Assembly (NCBI GenBank): GCA_003551745.1
Contig: PUNI01000250.1
Coordinates: 1 to 7,644, forward strand
Source: Paracoccaceae bacterium
GTDB lineage: Bacteria; Pseudomonadota; Alphaproteobacteria; Rhodobacterales; Rhodobacteraceae
Length of the DNA stretch: 7,644 bases
Reading direction: 5' to 3'
Each line of letters starts with the position of its first letter. Positions within the stretch are counted from its first letter, which is position 1. Made by a program: the position numbers and the translations under genes. The notes beneath the pieces were generated by a model. That model made no database searches. It was not told the origin of the DNA and was given only the letters and a program-made list of their open reading frames with translations. Below are positions 6,474 through 7,644 of this stretch, piece after piece.

Positions 6474-6827
6474 CCAGGCGAAGCTCACGGCCAGCGCCGC
6501 CACCACCAGCACAACGCCCGCGATCCGCGCCAGAACCGTCACTGCCGCGGCCTGCCGACGCTCCCATTTGTCGAGGCTCTTCAGATGGCGCAGGCAGGCG
6601 TCATAGGACTGCGAGATCCGGGTATGGTCGAGTTGCTGGAAGAGCGTGGGATTGGCGGCTTGCTCGGCGCCCTCGGCCAGAAACGCCGCCTGCTCGCGGA
6701 TGTCGCGCGGAAGCTTGCCACCGCCGCGCGCCAACTTCTCGGCCAACGTCTCGCCCTTCACGCGCAGACGCTCTTCCATCAAGGTGGCGATGCGTTGCGC
6801 CATCTGCTGGATGCTGGCAGCGCCCAT
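6456..6827 (-). CDS. Small C-terminally membrane-anchored protein of unknown function
   Basis: This encodes 123 aa; I do not recognise a named family. Residues 1-95 are soluble, charged and mostly helix-compatible, with an N-terminal amphipathic stretch (SIQQMAQRIATLMEERL), a basic glycine patch KLARGGGKLPRDIREQ (31-46) and a segment rich in charged residues, YDACLRHLKSLDKWERR (75-91). One hydrophobic segment, VLARIAGVVLVVAALAVSFAW (98-118), lies at the end and is followed by WRGLL. There is no N-terminal signal peptide, so a tail-anchored inner-membrane protein with the N-terminus in the cytosol is the simplest reading. The frame stays open far upstream, but the ATG at 6827 has an AGGAG (6834-6838) at ideal spacing and a candidate promoter just above. 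It is convergent with glyA and divergent from the hydrolase gene. That it is a real gene is likely from codon pattern and signals; the function is unknown. Confidence 0.8.
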   Translation of the reverse strand: MGAASIQQMAQRIATLMEERLRVKGETLAEKLARGGGKLPRDIREQAAFLAEGAEQAANPTLFQQLDHTRISQSYDACLRHLKSLDKWERRQAAAVTVLARIAGVVLVVAALAVSFAWWRGLL

Positions 6828-6851
6828 CCTGATCTCCTGTCCCGCGGCGCA

Positions 6852-6881
6852 AGAATATTGCCGGCCAGCCGGCCGCGGCAA
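6852..6881 (-). promoter_or_regulatory. Candidate promoter of the small membrane protein gene
   Basis: On the minus strand TTGCCG (6881-6876), an 18-bp spacer and TATTCT (6857-6852) match the -35 and -10 consensus four of six each. A start near 6845 would give an 18-nt leader that still contains the AGGAG at 6834-6838. Confidence 0.45.
6858..6881. promoter_or_regulatory. Inverted repeat TTGCCG-N12-CGGCAA in divergent promoter region
   Basis: A perfect 6-bp dyad (arms 6858-6863 and 6876-6881) is centred in the 96-bp gap between two divergent genes. One arm is also the proposed -35 of the minus-strand gene. It could be an operator for a dimeric regulator; with only six bases per arm it could also be chance in GC-rich DNA. 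Confidence 0.3.
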
Positions 6882-6923
6882 GAGCGCTGGTCGCCGCCGG
6901 CGTGGCGCGGTATCTGCCGCGGC

Positions 6924-7644
6924 ATGCTGAACACAGTTCGTTACGAAACCGCGAACGGCGCCGGAGAGGCCCCGCCCCTGCTGATCGCCCACGGCCTCTT
7001 CGGCTCGGCCCGCAACTGGGGGGGCATCGCGCGCGAACTGGGTAAGCGCGGGCCGGTGCTGGCGGTGGACATGCGCAATCATGGCGCAAGCCCCTGGCAC
7101 TCCCGCCATACCTATGCGGATCTGGCCGCCGACCTCGCCGAGGTGATCGCGGCCGAGGGCCGGCCGGTCGATCTGCTGGGCCACTCCATGGGCGGAAAGG
7201 CGGCGATGGTGCTGGCGCTCACCCAGCCGGAGGGGCTGCGCCGCCTCGTGGTGGCCGACATCGCGCCGGCGGCCTACGGCCACAGCCAGCAGGCGCTGAT
7301 CGACGCCATGCGCGGGCTCGACCTTGGCGGCCTCGCAAGCCGCGGCGAGGCCGACCGCCGGCTTGCCGCCAGCATCTCCGAACCGGGGGTGCGCGCCTTT
7401 CTGCTGCAATCGCTCGACCTCAGGGCCGATCCGCCAGGCTGGCGGCTCAATCTGGACGCGCTGGAAGGGGCCATGCCCGAGATCCTCGGCTGGCCGGATC
7501 AAGACGCACGGTTCGAGGGGCAGGCGCTGTTCCTCGCCGGCGCCCGCTCGGACTATGTCCGCCCCGAGCATCGCCCCGCGATCCGCCGCCTGTTCCCCGC
7601 CGCCCGGCTGGCCAGGATCCCCGGCGCCGGCCACTGGCTGCACG
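6924..7644 (+). CDS. Alpha/beta hydrolase, YbfF-like esterase (3' end outside window)
   Basis: 240 codons are visible and the frame is still open at the window edge, with the expected fold almost complete. Features of the family are the oxyanion-hole strand LLIAHGLFGSARNW (19-32), VLAVDMRNHGASPW (45-58), the nucleophile elbow GHSMGG (86-91) with S88, VVADIAPAAYGH (109-120), the acid candidate D210 in LFLAGARSDYV, and the catalytic histidine H237 in IPGAGHWLH. The MRNHG and DIAP stretches are typical of E. coli YbfF and its relatives, which are serine esterases active on short acyl or acyl-CoA-like substrates in vitro. It is probably cytosolic, with no signal peptide. The ATG at 6924 lacks a clear Shine-Dalgarno, and TATCTG (6911-6916) lies only 7 bases upstream, so the transcript may be leaderless. 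Family is certain; substrate is not. Confidence 0.92.
   Translation, partial: MLNTVRYETANGAGEAPPLLIAHGLFGSARNWGGIARELGKRGPVLAVDMRNHGASPWHSRHTYADLAADLAEVIAAEGRPVDLLGHSMGGKAAMVLALTQPEGLRRLVVADIAPAAYGHSQQALIDAMRGLDLGGLASRGEADRRLAASISEPGVRAFLLQSLDLRADPPGWRLNLDALEGAMPEILGWPDQDARFEGQALFLAGARSDYVRPEHRPAIRRLFPAARLARIPGAGHWLH

Overview
The window is a GC-rich stretch of ordinary bacterial chromosome. Third codon positions are strongly G/C, Shine-Dalgarno sites are good, and genes alternate between strands in short units. The gene complement (CoA-binding protein, YHS protein, RlmB, tRNA-Tyr, NAD kinase, AsnB-like protein, GlyA, small tail-anchored protein, YbfF-like hydrolase) and the protein wording fit an alphaproteobacterium, most likely Rhodobacterales (Rhodobacter/Paracoccus relatives). 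That placement comes from recognition, not from a search. I see no mobile element, CRISPR array, integrase or phage gene.

Layout, left to right. (1) The 3' part of a GNAT acetyltransferase on +, convergent with a CoA-binding domain protein on - (311-781). (2) A secreted or periplasmic YHS-domain protein (976-1446) and the 23S rRNA 2'-O-methyltransferase RlmB (1519-2298), both on - and probably co-transcribed from rlmB. A good Rho-independent terminator at 824-855 lies between the YHS gene and the CoA-binding gene. (3) tRNA-Tyr(GUA) at 2417-2500 on +, divergent from rlmB, with a convincing promoter. (4) NAD kinase on - (2607-3374), divergent from a + strand asparagine synthetase B gene (3502-4957). 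(5) glyA on + (5102-6397), intact. (6) A convergent small membrane-anchored protein on - (6456-6827), sharing a divergent promoter region with an alpha/beta hydrolase on + that runs off the window end (6924 onward).

The most unusual item is asnB. The glutaminase domain and the C-terminal synthetase domain are well preserved, but they lie in different frames. The segment that should join them, including the SGGLDSS ATP-pyrophosphatase loop, is absent. By comparison with E. coli AsnB as I remember it, about 100 bp are missing. This looks like one recent out-of-frame deletion, or an assembly error, in an otherwise undamaged gene.

The genes do not form one pathway. They are housekeeping functions: translation (tRNA-Tyr, RlmB), NADP supply (NadK), amino acid and one-carbon metabolism (AsnB, GlyA), plus several poorly characterised proteins. 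I found no evidence of a new multi-gene system. The points worth a second look are the broken asnB, the terminator placed in the CoA-binding gene's leader, the strong hairpin with a competing repeat at the glyA 3' end, and the compact divergent promoter region at 6828-6923.
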